Part shown: piece by piece, positions 52,548 to 61,370 of the stretch | Numbering within the stretch: position 1 is the stretch's first letter | Layout of the letters: the number at the start of each line of letters is the position of its first letter | Origin: Sphingobacterium humi | GTDB lineage: Bacteria > Bacteroidota > Bacteroidia > Sphingobacteriales > Sphingobacteriaceae | Assembly (NCBI RefSeq): GCF_009768885.1 | Contig: NZ_WSQA01000007.1 | Location: forward strand, 62,001-126,000 | Direction: 5' to 3' | Length of the DNA: 64,000 nt | The notes under the pieces: model-generated | Seen by the model: the letters and a program-made list of their open reading frames with translations, nothing else | Databases searched by the model: none | Told to the model about the DNA's origin: nothing | Translations under genes and position numbers: made by a program

Positions 52548-54171
52548 ATACTTGGTCTTCCTAGGTATACTTCTGCTGTTTTCCGGCTGTCGCAGCGTGC
52601 GGCACCTGAAGCAGGAAACCACCGCATTTAAAAAAGCCTTCGACAGCAGCAAGGTACATTTGACGGCGCAAGATCGCCTCAGCCAGTCGCCCCACGGCAA
52701 TTGGCAGTTGCAAGTGCAGGGAAATCCCTTCGAACTCGGCTATAAACGCGGGGTATTAACCAAAGACCTGTATCAATTTCAAGAAAAGGCCTTCTTTCAA
52801 CAGGTGGAAACCTTTATTCCCAAACCTGGGCGCCAACGCTTTCTGATCAAGTTCCTGAAATGGTACTTGCGCGATATCTTAGAAGACATTCCCCTGCCCT
52901 ACAGGCAGGAAATATTTGGACTCTCCCGGGTCGCGAATCAGGATTTCGATTGGGTAGGCAGTAAATACGAACGGGCCTTATTGCTTCATGGCGCCCACGA
53001 CATCGGCCATGCCCTGCAAGACCTCATGCTGGTTGGTTGCTCCTCGGTTGCCCTTTGGGATCAATATACCGAAGACGGGCAGCTACTCATAGGGCGCAAC
53101 TTCGATTTCTATATCAATGCCGACTTTGCCAAACACAAACTAGTGGAATTTGTAAAGCCTGCGGAGGGCTACCAATATGCCGCCGTTTCCTGGCCTGGCA
53201 TGATTGGCGTCGTATCGGGCATGAATGAAAAAGGACTCAGCATTAGCATCAATGCCAGTAAATCGAACATCCCGCTCAAAGGAAAGACGCCCATATCCCT
53301 TGTTTCCAGAAGCATCTTGCAGCATGCCCAAAATATTGAAGAGGCCATTGCCTTAGCAAAAACCTTTGATGTATTTATTGCGGAATCTCTTTTGATTGGT
53401 TCGGCACAGGATAATCGAGCCGTGAGTATAGAAATCAGCCCGAAGAATTTTGATGTGTATGAAGTGGGAAATGGCATCTTGTTTTGTACCAACCACTTCC
53501 AGTCCACCAACTACAGTAAAGATAAACGAAACAACGCCCATCGATTAGAGACGCATAGCCAATACCGCTTGGAAAAATTGCACGAACTTTTCCCAAAGGC
53601 CAAGCCTTACAACCAAATAGAAGTGGCGCAGCATTTACGAGATATCAGCGGATTGCAGGGCAAAGATATAGGCCTAGGTAACGAGAAATCGCTGAACCAG
53701 CTTATGGCTCACCATGCAGTTATCTTTAAACCCGGCAGCTTACACATGTGGGTATCAAACAGCCCCTACCAATTGGGTGCATTCGATGCGTATGACCTCA
53801 AGGCCATCTTTGAACAACAGCAAGCCGCCGAACCCGATGCTAAGCTGACCATACCTGCCGATAGCCTCATCCACAGCCCGCTTTTCCAAAACTACCGGCA
53901 TTTTAAGCAGCTCAAGCCCCAGATTGAAAGGGCGATCCAAACTAAAAAAGAACTGCCCAATGACCTATGCCATAACTTTGAACAGCTGAACCCCAACCTA
54001 TGGTTGACCCATTCGCTGCTTGGCGACTATTATTATTCGCAGAAAGATTGGGAAAAGGCGCTTCATTATTACGAAATTGCAGGCAGCAAGGAAATAAGCT
54101 CGGATAAGAACCGCAAAAACCTCGATAAAAAACGCCTTAAAGCGAAGAAAAAGTATGATTCCAGCCATTGA
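52540..54171 (+). CDS. C45-type NTN-hydrolase lipoprotein with a C-terminal TPR-like end
   Basis: A lipoprotein signal (lipobox FSGC, Cys17) leads into a domain of about 380 residues of the acyl-CoA:6-aminopenicillanate acyltransferase / C45 peptidase family. It shows LVGCSSVALWDQYTEDGQLLIGRNFDF, where the Cys of VGCSS is the expected N-terminal nucleophile after self-cleavage. AGVVSGMNEKGLSI-like sequence (IGVVSGMNEKGLSISINA) follows. The end is helical and TPR-like (LGDYYYSQKDWEKALHYYEIAG). It overlaps the preceding stop by 8 bases. It may cleave or form an amide/ester on the exported pigment; the substrate is unknown. Confidence 0.88.
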   Translation: MPKYLVFLGILLLFSGCRSVRHLKQETTAFKKAFDSSKVHLTAQDRLSQSPHGNWQLQVQGNPFELGYKRGVLTKDLYQFQEKAFFQQVETFIPKPGRQRFLIKFLKWYLRDILEDIPLPYRQEIFGLSRVANQDFDWVGSKYERALLLHGAHDIGHALQDLMLVGCSSVALWDQYTEDGQLLIGRNFDFYINADFAKHKLVEFVKPAEGYQYAAVSWPGMIGVVSGMNEKGLSISINASKSNIPLKGKTPISLVSRSILQHAQNIEEAIALAKTFDVFIAESLLIGSAQDNRAVSIEISPKNFDVYEVGNGILFCTNHFQSTNYSKDKRNNAHRLETHSQYRLEKLHELFPKAKPYNQIEVAQHLRDISGLQGKDIGLGNEKSLNQLMAHHAVIFKPGSLHMWVSNSPYQLGAFDAYDLKAIFEQQQAAEPDAKLTIPADSLIHSPLFQNYRHFKQLKPQIERAIQTKKELPNDLCHNFEQLNPNLWLTHSLLGDYYYSQKDWEKALHYYEIAGSKEISSDKNRKNLDKKRLKAKKKYDSSH

Positions 54172-55441
54172 AAAAGCCAGTAGAGCAGACATAGAACACT
54201 TTCAAAACGAATTGCTACAAAAGCAAATCGCCTACCTGATGGCGCATTCGCCCTTTTACCAGCGGAAGTTGAAAGCGGAAAATATTCAATTTGATACCAT
54301 CCAGTGTATTACGGATCTGCAAAAGATATCAACGACCTCAAAAACGGACCTGCAACAGTTTAATGATGACTTCCTCTGTGTTCCAAAACAGGAAATACGG
54401 GATTATTCAACCACTTCCGGTACCCTAGGTGACCCGGTGACCTTCGGCTTAACCGATAAGGATTTGGATCGCCTAGCCTATAATGAAATGCTGTCTTTCG
54501 CCTGTGCTGGCGTACAAAAAGGAGATTTAGTGCAACTAATGACTACCATAGACCGACGCTTTATGGCAGGCATGGCCTATTTTCTAGGCTTGCGAAAGCT
54601 GGGGGCCGGCATTATACGTGTAGGTGCAGGGGTGCCGCCCTTGCAATGGGACTCCATTCTGCGCTACAAACCCCAATTTCTGATTGCCGTACCTTCCTTC
54701 ATCTTGAAAATGATTGAATACGCGGAGGAAAATGGCATAAACTACCGCGAATCGGGTATTAAAGGCATTATTTGCATTGGCGAAGCTTTACGCACTGCCG
54801 ACCTGCAGCCCACGCTGCTGGCCCGCCGCATTCAAGAAAAATGGCCTCTTGCCCTTTATTCTACCTATGCCTCCACAGAAATGAGTGCCGCCTTTACTGA
54901 ATGTGAAGCTTTCCAAGGCGGACACCAACATCCGGAGCTGATTATCACGGAAATTCTCGATCAAAACGAACAGCCGGTCGCCGATGGCGAACTGGGCGAA
55001 TTGGTAATTACCACGCTAGGCATTGAGGCCATGCCCCTACTGCGCTTTAAAACCGGCGATTTAGTACGCAAGCATGCTGAAGCCTGCAGCTGTGGCCGCA
55101 GCACCTACCGCCTGGGCCCTGTAGAAGGCCGAAAGCAACAGATGATAAAGTACAAGGGCACCACCCTGTACCCGCCGGCCATGCACGATGCCGTAGCCCA
55201 CTTTAAAGAAGTGAAGCTGCACCTGATCGAAATTTCATCCAACGATATTGGCACCGATGAAATCCTAATTCGCCTCTATGCCACGGACGAATCGGAAGAA
55301 TTCGCCGCCAAACTGAAAGACTATTTCCGCGCCCGCCTTCGTGTCAGTCCGCAGATCAGTTTTGAGCCAGAAAGCAGCTTGCAGCAGGTAATTTTTAATC
55401 CATTATCACGAAAGCCAATCACTTTTATCGACAATCGATAA
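54155..55441 (+). CDS. PaaK-like aryl-CoA/ACP ligase
   Basis: This adenylate-forming ligase of the phenylacetate-CoA ligase family (428 residues) has the P-loop-like STTSGTLGDPVTF, the adenylate-binding LYSTYASTEMSAAFTECE and the hinge GDLVRKHAEACSCGRSTYRLGPVEGR. In the cluster it should activate 4-coumarate from the ammonia-lyase for loading as starter unit. It overlaps the previous gene by 17 bases and is the last clear gene before the terminator. Confidence 0.92.
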   Translation: MIPAIEKASRADIEHFQNELLQKQIAYLMAHSPFYQRKLKAENIQFDTIQCITDLQKISTTSKTDLQQFNDDFLCVPKQEIRDYSTTSGTLGDPVTFGLTDKDLDRLAYNEMLSFACAGVQKGDLVQLMTTIDRRFMAGMAYFLGLRKLGAGIIRVGAGVPPLQWDSILRYKPQFLIAVPSFILKMIEYAEENGINYRESGIKGIICIGEALRTADLQPTLLARRIQEKWPLALYSTYASTEMSAAFTECEAFQGGHQHPELIITEILDQNEQPVADGELGELVITTLGIEAMPLLRFKTGDLVRKHAEACSCGRSTYRLGPVEGRKQQMIKYKGTTLYPPAMHDAVAHFKEVKLHLIEISSNDIGTDEILIRLYATDESEEFAAKLKDYFRARLRVSPQISFEPESSLQQVIFNPLSRKPITFIDNR

Positions 55442-55455
55442 GGTATTGTTAAAAT

Positions 55456-55530
55456 ATGTTAATTCCAGTTATTCATGAAACGAAAGGCACTCGCTTTGCG
55501 TTAGAGTTAGAAAGAAAAGAAATTTCATAA
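55456..55530 (+). CDS. Possible 24-residue ORF at the cluster end
   Basis: An ATG 14 bases after the ligase stop opens a frame of 24 codons (MLIPVIHETKG then RFALELERKEIS) that ends 26 bases before the terminator. It is charged and would be translated from the end of the cluster transcript. There is no family and no codon signal strong enough to be sure. Confidence 0.25.
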   Translation: MLIPVIHETKGTRFALELERKEIS

Positions 55531-55556
55531 TTTAGGTTAATAATTGGTTTGGTAAA

Positions 55557-55589
55557 AATCCTGAAGCTCCCAACTTCAGGATTTTTTTT
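55557..55589 (+). terminator. Terminator of the flexirubin/aryl-polyene cluster
   Basis: A perfect 10-bp stem, AATCCTGAAG (55557-55566) with CTTCAGGATT (55574-55583), closes a CTCCCAA loop. The last two bases of the stem begin a run of eight T residues (55582-55589). Confidence 0.95.
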
Positions 55590-55634
55590 GCGCTTTTTTT
55601 TGCGCGATTTTTTCGTGTCGATTTCTAACCGTGC

Positions 55635-55845
55635 TGTCATCGTGAGCGGAGTCGAACGACTGGTACGTCAATGCAATCAAATTGATTTACAGTAATTTAA
55701 ATAACTTTATTATTGGTAGTTATCAATGACATGTTTACCAAAGCTTATCTATATATAACACTATTAATAAAGCTGTTAGGTAAGAAAGATTGCATTGACG
55801 TACCAATCGTTCGTGGTTCGTGGTTCGACTCCGCTCACCATGACA
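55635..55845. mobile_element. MITE-like element bounded by inverted copies of the dispersed 44-base repeat
   Basis: The left arm at 55635-55678 and the right arm at 55788-55845 are inverted copies of the same 44-base sequence that also occurs at 18949-18992. The right arm carries an extra 14 bases made by duplicating a CGTGGTT-type unit. The 109-base core is AT-rich and has no open frame. No transposase or obvious target duplication is visible, so a non-autonomous element or a REP-like structured repeat are both possible. Confidence 0.5.
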
Positions 55846-55915
55846 GGGCGATAACAAACTGATAACAAAACTATTATTAACTCCTCTCATATCTCAAATC
55901 TCACATCTAATATCT

Positions 55916-55953
55916 CCCCAATCACTCCCCTTCCCAAAGGGGAGTGATTGGGG
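55916..55953. repeat. Perfect 17-bp inverted repeat
   Basis: CCCCAATCACTCCCCTT (55916-55932) and AAGGGGAGTGATTGGGG (55937-55953) form a perfect stem with a CCCA loop. No T-run follows, so it is not a standard terminator. It probably folds strongly in single-stranded DNA or RNA. Confidence 0.9.
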
Positions 55954-56090
55954 TTTGAAAGGGAAGTGAAAGGGGTCTACAATGGATCTACACAAAAGCA
56001 GCTCTTTGCAAATTACCTTTCTTCCCTATTTCCCTTTGATTTTTCGTAACTTACAGCAGCAAGAATCGCTTCAACCTTAAAACAACCGCG

Positions 56091-57065
56091 ATGAAAATCT
56101 TTATCAACAAGTTAATTCCTGAGGCTGGCATGCAAATTCTGGCGCGCCCAGATATTGACCTCCTAATGCCGGAAAAGCCTGAACTGAGTTATGACGAATG
56201 GATAAGCTATTGCCAGCAATGCGATGCCATTTTAAATATTGGCGCTTTTAAAATTGATGGGCAATTTTTCGACCTATGCCCTTCCGTGAAGGCGGTATCT
56301 TTATTTTCTGTAGGCTATGATCAGGTCGATTTAGCCGAAGCCAGCCGACGTGGCATACCCGTATCCAATACCCCGGATGTGCTGAGTAAGGCCACCTCCG
56401 ACATTGCCTTTATGCTGATGCTGATGGTTTCTCGGCTGGCATCCTTCCATAGCAACCAGGTGCGGGTGGGTGTGCGCTTTAAATATTTCAACCCCATTGC
56501 CAATTTAGGGCAAGAGCTCTACGGCAAAACGCTGGGCATATTTGGGCTGGGCCGTATTGGCTATGAAATGGCTATAAAATGTAAAGCGGCCTATGATATG
56601 CCCATTATCTATCATAACCGCAACCGACATCCGGAGATGGAGGAAAAATTAGGTGCGCGTTATGTTTCTTTTGAAGAATTACTGCAGCAGTCAGACGTCT
56701 TATCAATCCATGCAAATTATACCCCTGAACAACAGCATACCTTTAATGCGGAGGTTTTTGCCCAAATGAAGCCGACCTCGATTATTGTGAATACGGCACG
56801 TGGAGGCTTTATTCAAGAAGACGACCTGTATACGGCTTTGCAAGAAGGACAAGTGTGGGGTGCCGGCTTGGATGTTAGCGATCCGGAGCCAATGTCGCCC
56901 GATTCCCCTTTGTTAAAGCTGGAGCGGGTTTGCGTATTGCCGCATATCGGTTCGGCTACGCTGGAAGCACGCAGCGGCATGGCGAGCACCGCTGCCCGCA
57001 ATATCGTTGCTTTCGTGGAAGGCAAGCCCATGCCTACCTGTTTAAACCCGGAAGTATACCGCTAA
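56091..57065 (+). CDS. D-2-hydroxyacid dehydrogenase (glyoxylate/hydroxypyruvate reductase-like)
   Basis: This NAD(P)-dependent reductase of 324 residues has the Rossmann motif GLGRIGYEMA and the Arg-Glu-His catalytic set in NTARGGFIQ, SDPEPM and LPHIGSAT. It matches the GhrB-like branch of the 2-hydroxyacid dehydrogenases. With a glycerate kinase gene 22 bases downstream, the natural reading is reduction of hydroxypyruvate or tartronate semialdehyde to D-glycerate followed by phosphorylation. Confidence 0.92.
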   Translation: MKIFINKLIPEAGMQILARPDIDLLMPEKPELSYDEWISYCQQCDAILNIGAFKIDGQFFDLCPSVKAVSLFSVGYDQVDLAEASRRGIPVSNTPDVLSKATSDIAFMLMLMVSRLASFHSNQVRVGVRFKYFNPIANLGQELYGKTLGIFGLGRIGYEMAIKCKAAYDMPIIYHNRNRHPEMEEKLGARYVSFEELLQQSDVLSIHANYTPEQQHTFNAEVFAQMKPTSIIVNTARGGFIQEDDLYTALQEGQVWGAGLDVSDPEPMSPDSPLLKLERVCVLPHIGSATLEARSGMASTAARNIVAFVEGKPMPTCLNPEVYR

Positions 57066-57087
57066 AGTACGTTCAATATAATTGCAG

Positions 57088-58245
57088 ATGCTACAAATAT
57101 TAATTGCCCCCAATAGTTTTAAAAACAGCCTAACGGCGGAAGAAGTTGCCGATACCATTGAAGCGGGATTACAGGAAAGTAAGCTCCCGGCACAAATCCG
57201 GAAGTTTCCTATTGCCGATGGCGGAGACCATACCTCCTACCTGCTGACCAAGCATTTGGAAGGGGAAATGAAAAAAAAGCAGGTTCAGGGCGCCTATCTC
57301 CAACCCACGGACGCGCAATATGGCTTTATTGCAGATTTGAAAACGGCCATCATTGAGGTTGCTGAGACTTCCGGTTTCAAGTCTATTCAAGGGGCTATCC
57401 AAAGCCCGATAAACTCCAGCAGCTATGGTTTAGGCGAACTTATCCTGCACAATATAGAAGCAGGCGTTCAGGATTTCATTATTTGCCTGGGTGGTTCGGC
57501 GACGGTTGATGGCGGTATTGGCCTATTACAGGCTTTGGGTGTGATATTCAAAGGAAAAGACGGACAAACCCTACAGGCTAGCCCTGCCAACTTTAAGGAG
57601 GTGGATAGCTTGGATGCCAGCGCCTTTAAAACCCGCATACAAGATTGTCGTTTTACCATTTTATGTGATGTAGAAAATAAATTATTAGGAGAAGCCGGCG
57701 CTGCTGCCGTATTCGGCCCCCAAAAAGGAGCCTCGGAAGCCGATGTGGAACTTTTAGAAGATTTTTTAAGTCATTTCACGAAACTTAGCCAAGAGGCCTT
57801 GGGCGAAGATCTCAATGCTATCATCGGGGGCGGCGCTGCAGGAGGCTTAGGCGCATGTTTTGCCGTTTGGTTTAAGGCGAAAATGGAAAAAGGAACAGCT
57901 TATTTCTGTAAGATTACTGGTTTTGAAGCTGCCTTAGCCAAGACCGACCTGCTGATTACGGGTGAGGGCAGCATAGACAGCCAATCGCTGGAAGGCAAGG
58001 CTCCCCTGGTGGTTGCGGGCTATGCGAAAGACAAAGGGATTCCGACCATTGGCTTGGCCGGCAAGATTCCGCAGCACATCTCCTTGAAACTGCAAGCCTA
58101 TTTCAGTATGCTGTTGGCGATTGGCAGCCAGCCGGAAAACCTGACGGCAGCCCTATTGCACACGAAGGTAAATTTAAGCCGAACGGCCAAGCAAATCGGC
58201 TTATTACTGGCTAGGACAAATGGACAAAAAAAATCGGCTGACTAA
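57088..58245 (+). CDS. Glycerate kinase (GarK/GlxK family)
   Basis: The start is set at the ATG at 57088 (MLQILIAPNSFKNSLTAEEVADTIEAG), the family-typical N-terminus; a TTG at 57082 is less likely. Further hallmarks are FPIADGGDHT, FIICLGGSATVDGGIGLLQALG, FGPQKGAS, GGAAGGLGA and the C-terminal LLITGEGSIDSQSLEGKAP. It phosphorylates D-glycerate with ATP. Length of 385 residues is normal. Its last 20 bases overlap the terminator of the convergent gene. Confidence 0.95.
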   Translation: MLQILIAPNSFKNSLTAEEVADTIEAGLQESKLPAQIRKFPIADGGDHTSYLLTKHLEGEMKKKQVQGAYLQPTDAQYGFIADLKTAIIEVAETSGFKSIQGAIQSPINSSSYGLGELILHNIEAGVQDFIICLGGSATVDGGIGLLQALGVIFKGKDGQTLQASPANFKEVDSLDASAFKTRIQDCRFTILCDVENKLLGEAGAAAVFGPQKGASEADVELLEDFLSHFTKLSQEALGEDLNAIIGGGAAGGLGACFAVWFKAKMEKGTAYFCKITGFEAALAKTDLLITGEGSIDSQSLEGKAPLVVAGYAKDKGIPTIGLAGKIPQHISLKLQAYFSMLLAIGSQPENLTAALLHTKVNLSRTAKQIGLLLARTNGQKKSAD

Positions 58246-58262
58246 GGGGATTAGCAGCCGAT
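58226..58262 (-). terminator. Terminator of the right-end carbohydrate operon, overlapping the glycerate kinase 3' end
   Basis: On the minus strand ATCGGCTG-CTAA pairs with TTAG-(bulge)-CAGCCGAT around a TCCCC loop (58262-58233), followed by a run of T residues (down to 58226). It lies 41 bases after the stop of the gene at 58304. Confidence 0.85.
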
Positions 58263-58303
58263 AAACATCACATGATTGAAACAAAAACGTATCTTATATT
58301 TAA

Positions 58304-59977
58304 TTAAAAATAACCGTATTGATTAACATCGCCATATTGCAAGGCGACTTCTGCGCGCTTGACCACAAAGACCCCAGCTTTCGATACCACAGCAATTTCA
58401 TTTCCGCCTGACTTAAGCGCCGCGGTCGGAATTTCAAAAACCTGCATATCCTCGCCTTCTTGCATTCCATGCATACGATCGTAATCTTTCGCCAATTGCT
58501 TGTCCAAGGCTTGGAGCCTGACACCATTCATGTCCACCTCCATACGCGCTTGCTTATCGGTTCTTAAAAACAATAATTGCTTTTGTGGCTTTTGTGCCGT
58601 TAATGGGTCGCCGATAAATAGGCCAATTTTACTCTTCTTGCCATTGCCACAAGCCATGGGTAAATCGGCAACCTGCAACACGCCATAGGCATTGGTTACC
58701 CCATCGGAGGCGCAATAGATCTTATTGCCTTGTTGTAGGGTTTTCGGGTTTCCGATTTCAGCCAATAAACGTGGTGATAGGGTTCTGTTTACCAAACCAC
58801 TGGCATTTAACGATTTGCTATAATCGACCTGAGCATTGTTTGTAAAGTAAAAATTAAACAGGTATAAGCCATCGCCGCCTTGCCCCATAATATGGGATGC
58901 CATGCCTTTATACATGCCATCGGAAAAGAACTCCCGAGGCTGATAACCGCCATCGTCAATGGAACCATAAACCGGGATCCGCTTTTTGCTACCCTGGAAG
59001 AAGTCCTGCTTGAACTTGGCGATCGGCGTAGCGGTTTCGCCGCGCCAATGCGCACCTATCGTAATGAAATCCATAAGGCCTAAGCGTAACCATTCCTTCA
59101 CATCCAGCCCTTTTTCCAAACAGCCTTCCACCGTTATGGGAACACGAACGGATAATAAAATCTTTTTGCCCCGTGCTTTGGAAACAGAATCGACCATATG
59201 CTTCACCTCCTGCACAAAAGAAGTAATCAAGGGTGCTTTTTTAGGGCCATCGCCGGTTTTAAAGAGGACGATAAAGCGCATAAAGTCCAGATCATAACCA
59301 TCAATCTGCTGATATTTCTCCAATTGCTCGCGAATCAGGTTTAGCTTATGCGTGCGAACTTCCGGATGGGTAAAATCCAAGGCTTGCGCCGAGTTCATGC
59401 CCTGGCTGGCATCACCCGTATAATACTGCGGGTTTTTGTACCAAAAGTCTGGATAAGAAACCCGGCAATTGCTATTGGTATCGGCAAAATGCAGGTCGTT
59501 CACCCGAAAGGTGATGAATGCTTCCATGCCACGTTCTTTTGCACGACTTAAGGAGGCATCGATAATATCGGTTCCCTCCTTTTCCAGGCTAAGGAAATTC
59601 TGGTAATAATGTTTTAGAGCATCGCGCAGTTCGGGATTGCCTTCACAGCCTAATGTACCGTTGACATCATCGCCGAAAGGGCGTTCGTATTTAGATCGGT
59701 AATAGACAAAGTCGCTACCGGTACACATCATGTAGGTGGTGACCACTTTTGTATCGGCGACAATATCAACATAACGATTGATATCGGCGCGCGAAAGATT
59801 TGCCTTTTTATTGAACCACATATTGGCCAAGGCATCTGTTCCGTCGTTGTTGTGGATGATTCGAAAAGCCGGATTGCCCTTGCTTCGCTCCTTGTTGGAG
59901 GAAGAAGTTAAACTGACAAGCAGTACAAAGGCAATCAGGATTTTTCTAATCGAGTTTAGGTTTAGGTCGATTAACAT
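58304..59977 (-). CDS. Secreted GHL10/GH10-like TIM-barrel glycosidase candidate
   Basis: An N-terminal hydrophobic segment (ILIAFVLLVSLTSSS) exports this 557-residue protein. The body looks like the GHL10/DUF187 barrel: DIIDASLSRAKERGMEAFITFRVND, VSYPDFWYKNPQYY, ALDFTHPEVRTHKLNLI and YDLDFMRF, the strand that carries the acidic residues. A beta-sandwich of about 130 residues follows. The family is thought to act on peptidoglycan-like or other amino-sugar glycans, but no substrate is proven. It lies 103 bases after the MFS gene and ends the operon. Confidence 0.8.
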   Translation of the reverse strand: MLIDLNLNSIRKILIAFVLLVSLTSSSNKERSKGNPAFRIIHNNDGTDALANMWFNKKANLSRADINRYVDIVADTKVVTTYMMCTGSDFVYYRSKYERPFGDDVNGTLGCEGNPELRDALKHYYQNFLSLEKEGTDIIDASLSRAKERGMEAFITFRVNDLHFADTNSNCRVSYPDFWYKNPQYYTGDASQGMNSAQALDFTHPEVRTHKLNLIREQLEKYQQIDGYDLDFMRFIVLFKTGDGPKKAPLITSFVQEVKHMVDSVSKARGKKILLSVRVPITVEGCLEKGLDVKEWLRLGLMDFITIGAHWRGETATPIAKFKQDFFQGSKKRIPVYGSIDDGGYQPREFFSDGMYKGMASHIMGQGGDGLYLFNFYFTNNAQVDYSKSLNASGLVNRTLSPRLLAEIGNPKTLQQGNKIYCASDGVTNAYGVLQVADLPMACGNGKKSKIGLFIGDPLTAQKPQKQLLFLRTDKQARMEVDMNGVRLQALDKQLAKDYDRMHGMQEGEDMQVFEIPTAALKSGGNEIAVVSKAGVFVVKRAEVALQYGDVNQYGYF

Positions 59978-60080
59978 TCCGATTATTTAAGGCAGCTTCT
60001 CCCGAGAGAGGCACTGCGTTTCTTTTCATGATTCAATAATACTAAATAGATGCTAGGTAACTGTCCTGTACTTACCTTGT

Positions 60081-61334
60081 CTACTTATTGTTTTTTAATA
60101 AAAATGGGTTGGGTTTAATCAATAACATCACCAGGGCAGCTATAATAATGAGGACAGATGCGAACTGGAAAATCACGCTTAAATTGATATTAGAGTCGCG
60201 TAAGGCGCCACCAAAGTATAAGCCTAAGCCCCCAACCAGGGTTCCGCAGAAATTTAAAATCCCATAGCCTGTTGCGCGGTATTTTTCATCGACCACCATA
60301 CTTAAAATAGGCATGGTGTTGGTATCGACAAAAGACTTACAAAAGGAATAGATGATAAAGCAGCCAATGGAGATGGAAAGCACGATGGAATAATTGGCAA
60401 CAAATATGGCCGGTGCAGCGATAAAGAAGCCAATGGCCGGCATATAGATGCGTGCTTTGGCATTTTTCTTACTCCATAAATCGGACACGATGCCACCAAA
60501 CAAGACCCCAAAGATGGCCGCGGTAAAGACATACCCTGTAGAATAAACGCCTGCTTGGGTTTGGGAGAGGCTAAATTTCTCTTGAAAATAGGTAGGTAAC
60601 CAGCCCACAATTAGCCAGCCCACGATACTGATGAGGCCAAAATAGATGACGATATAGATAAAAGATCGGTTCTTGAGCAATACCCGCAGGGAATCGCCAA
60701 ACTTGGGCTTTGGTTCGGCCTGTGTAACTTCACTGCTCGCCGTTTGTGGCACGTCTCTAATTAAGAACAGCATCGCGACGGCATAGCACATGCCGAATAT
60801 ACCGAAGATGGTAAAGGCATAATTCCAAGTATGGTTTTCGGCCAACCAGCCACCAACGAAGCCTAGACTTTGCCCAAGCATAATCCCGGCCATGTGGATA
60901 CCTGTGGCCAAAGATCGTGTTGGCCCTTTATGGTAATCCATGATTAAGGCCAATGCCGCCGGTATATAACAGGCTTCACTAATGCCCATTAAGGCCCGCG
61001 TAACCAACAGCTCGTTGAACGTAGTAGCATAGGAGGTCATCCAGGTGACTAATGACCATACAAATAGACTAAACAGGATGACCTTGCTACGGCTATAGCG
61101 ATCGGCCAGGTAACCGGCGAAAGGACTAAAGATGCCGTAAACCCACAGAAACACCGCCGTTAGCAATCCAAATTCAGCATCGCTCATGGGGATGGAATCG
61201 ACAATGGAGGTTCGCATGGTGGTAATCATGGTCCGGTCGATGTAATTCAACATGGCGATAATAAACAGGAGGCCGACGATTAGCCAGGAACGGAAAGCGC
61301 TCGGTTTTAAGCTGGATGCAGTAGGTAGGGTCAT
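60081..61334 (-). CDS. MFS transporter, anion:cation symporter-like (hexuronate/sugar acid)
   Basis: Twelve hydrophobic helices and the MFS motif GYLADRYSRSKVILFSL after helix 2 define this 417-residue permease. The N-terminal FIIAMLNYIDRTMITTM is the ACS-family hallmark (usually NYIDR), shared with hexuronate, galactonate and sialate-type carriers. It lies 36 bases after the aminotransferase. An organic-acid or sugar-acid substrate is likely; the exact one cannot be read. Confidence 0.92.
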   Translation of the reverse strand: MTLPTASSLKPSAFRSWLIVGLLFIIAMLNYIDRTMITTMRTSIVDSIPMSDAEFGLLTAVFLWVYGIFSPFAGYLADRYSRSKVILFSLFVWSLVTWMTSYATTFNELLVTRALMGISEACYIPAALALIMDYHKGPTRSLATGIHMAGIMLGQSLGFVGGWLAENHTWNYAFTIFGIFGMCYAVAMLFLIRDVPQTASSEVTQAEPKPKFGDSLRVLLKNRSFIYIVIYFGLISIVGWLIVGWLPTYFQEKFSLSQTQAGVYSTGYVFTAAIFGVLFGGIVSDLWSKKNAKARIYMPAIGFFIAAPAIFVANYSIVLSISIGCFIIYSFCKSFVDTNTMPILSMVVDEKYRATGYGILNFCGTLVGGLGLYFGGALRDSNINLSVIFQFASVLIIIAALVMLLIKPNPFLLKNNK

Positions 61335-61370
61335 AAGGTTAGTTTATTTGGGGTATGGAGCAATTAAGGT

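Larger units (their letters stand above)
55590..56090. other. Gene-free spacer with structured repeats
   Basis: Apart from the MITE-like element and the 17-bp hairpin, the spacer holds pyrimidine-rich stretches (55880-55930) and no frame I would call a gene. It parallels the 18742-19309 spacer in both content and repeat type. Confidence 0.6.
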
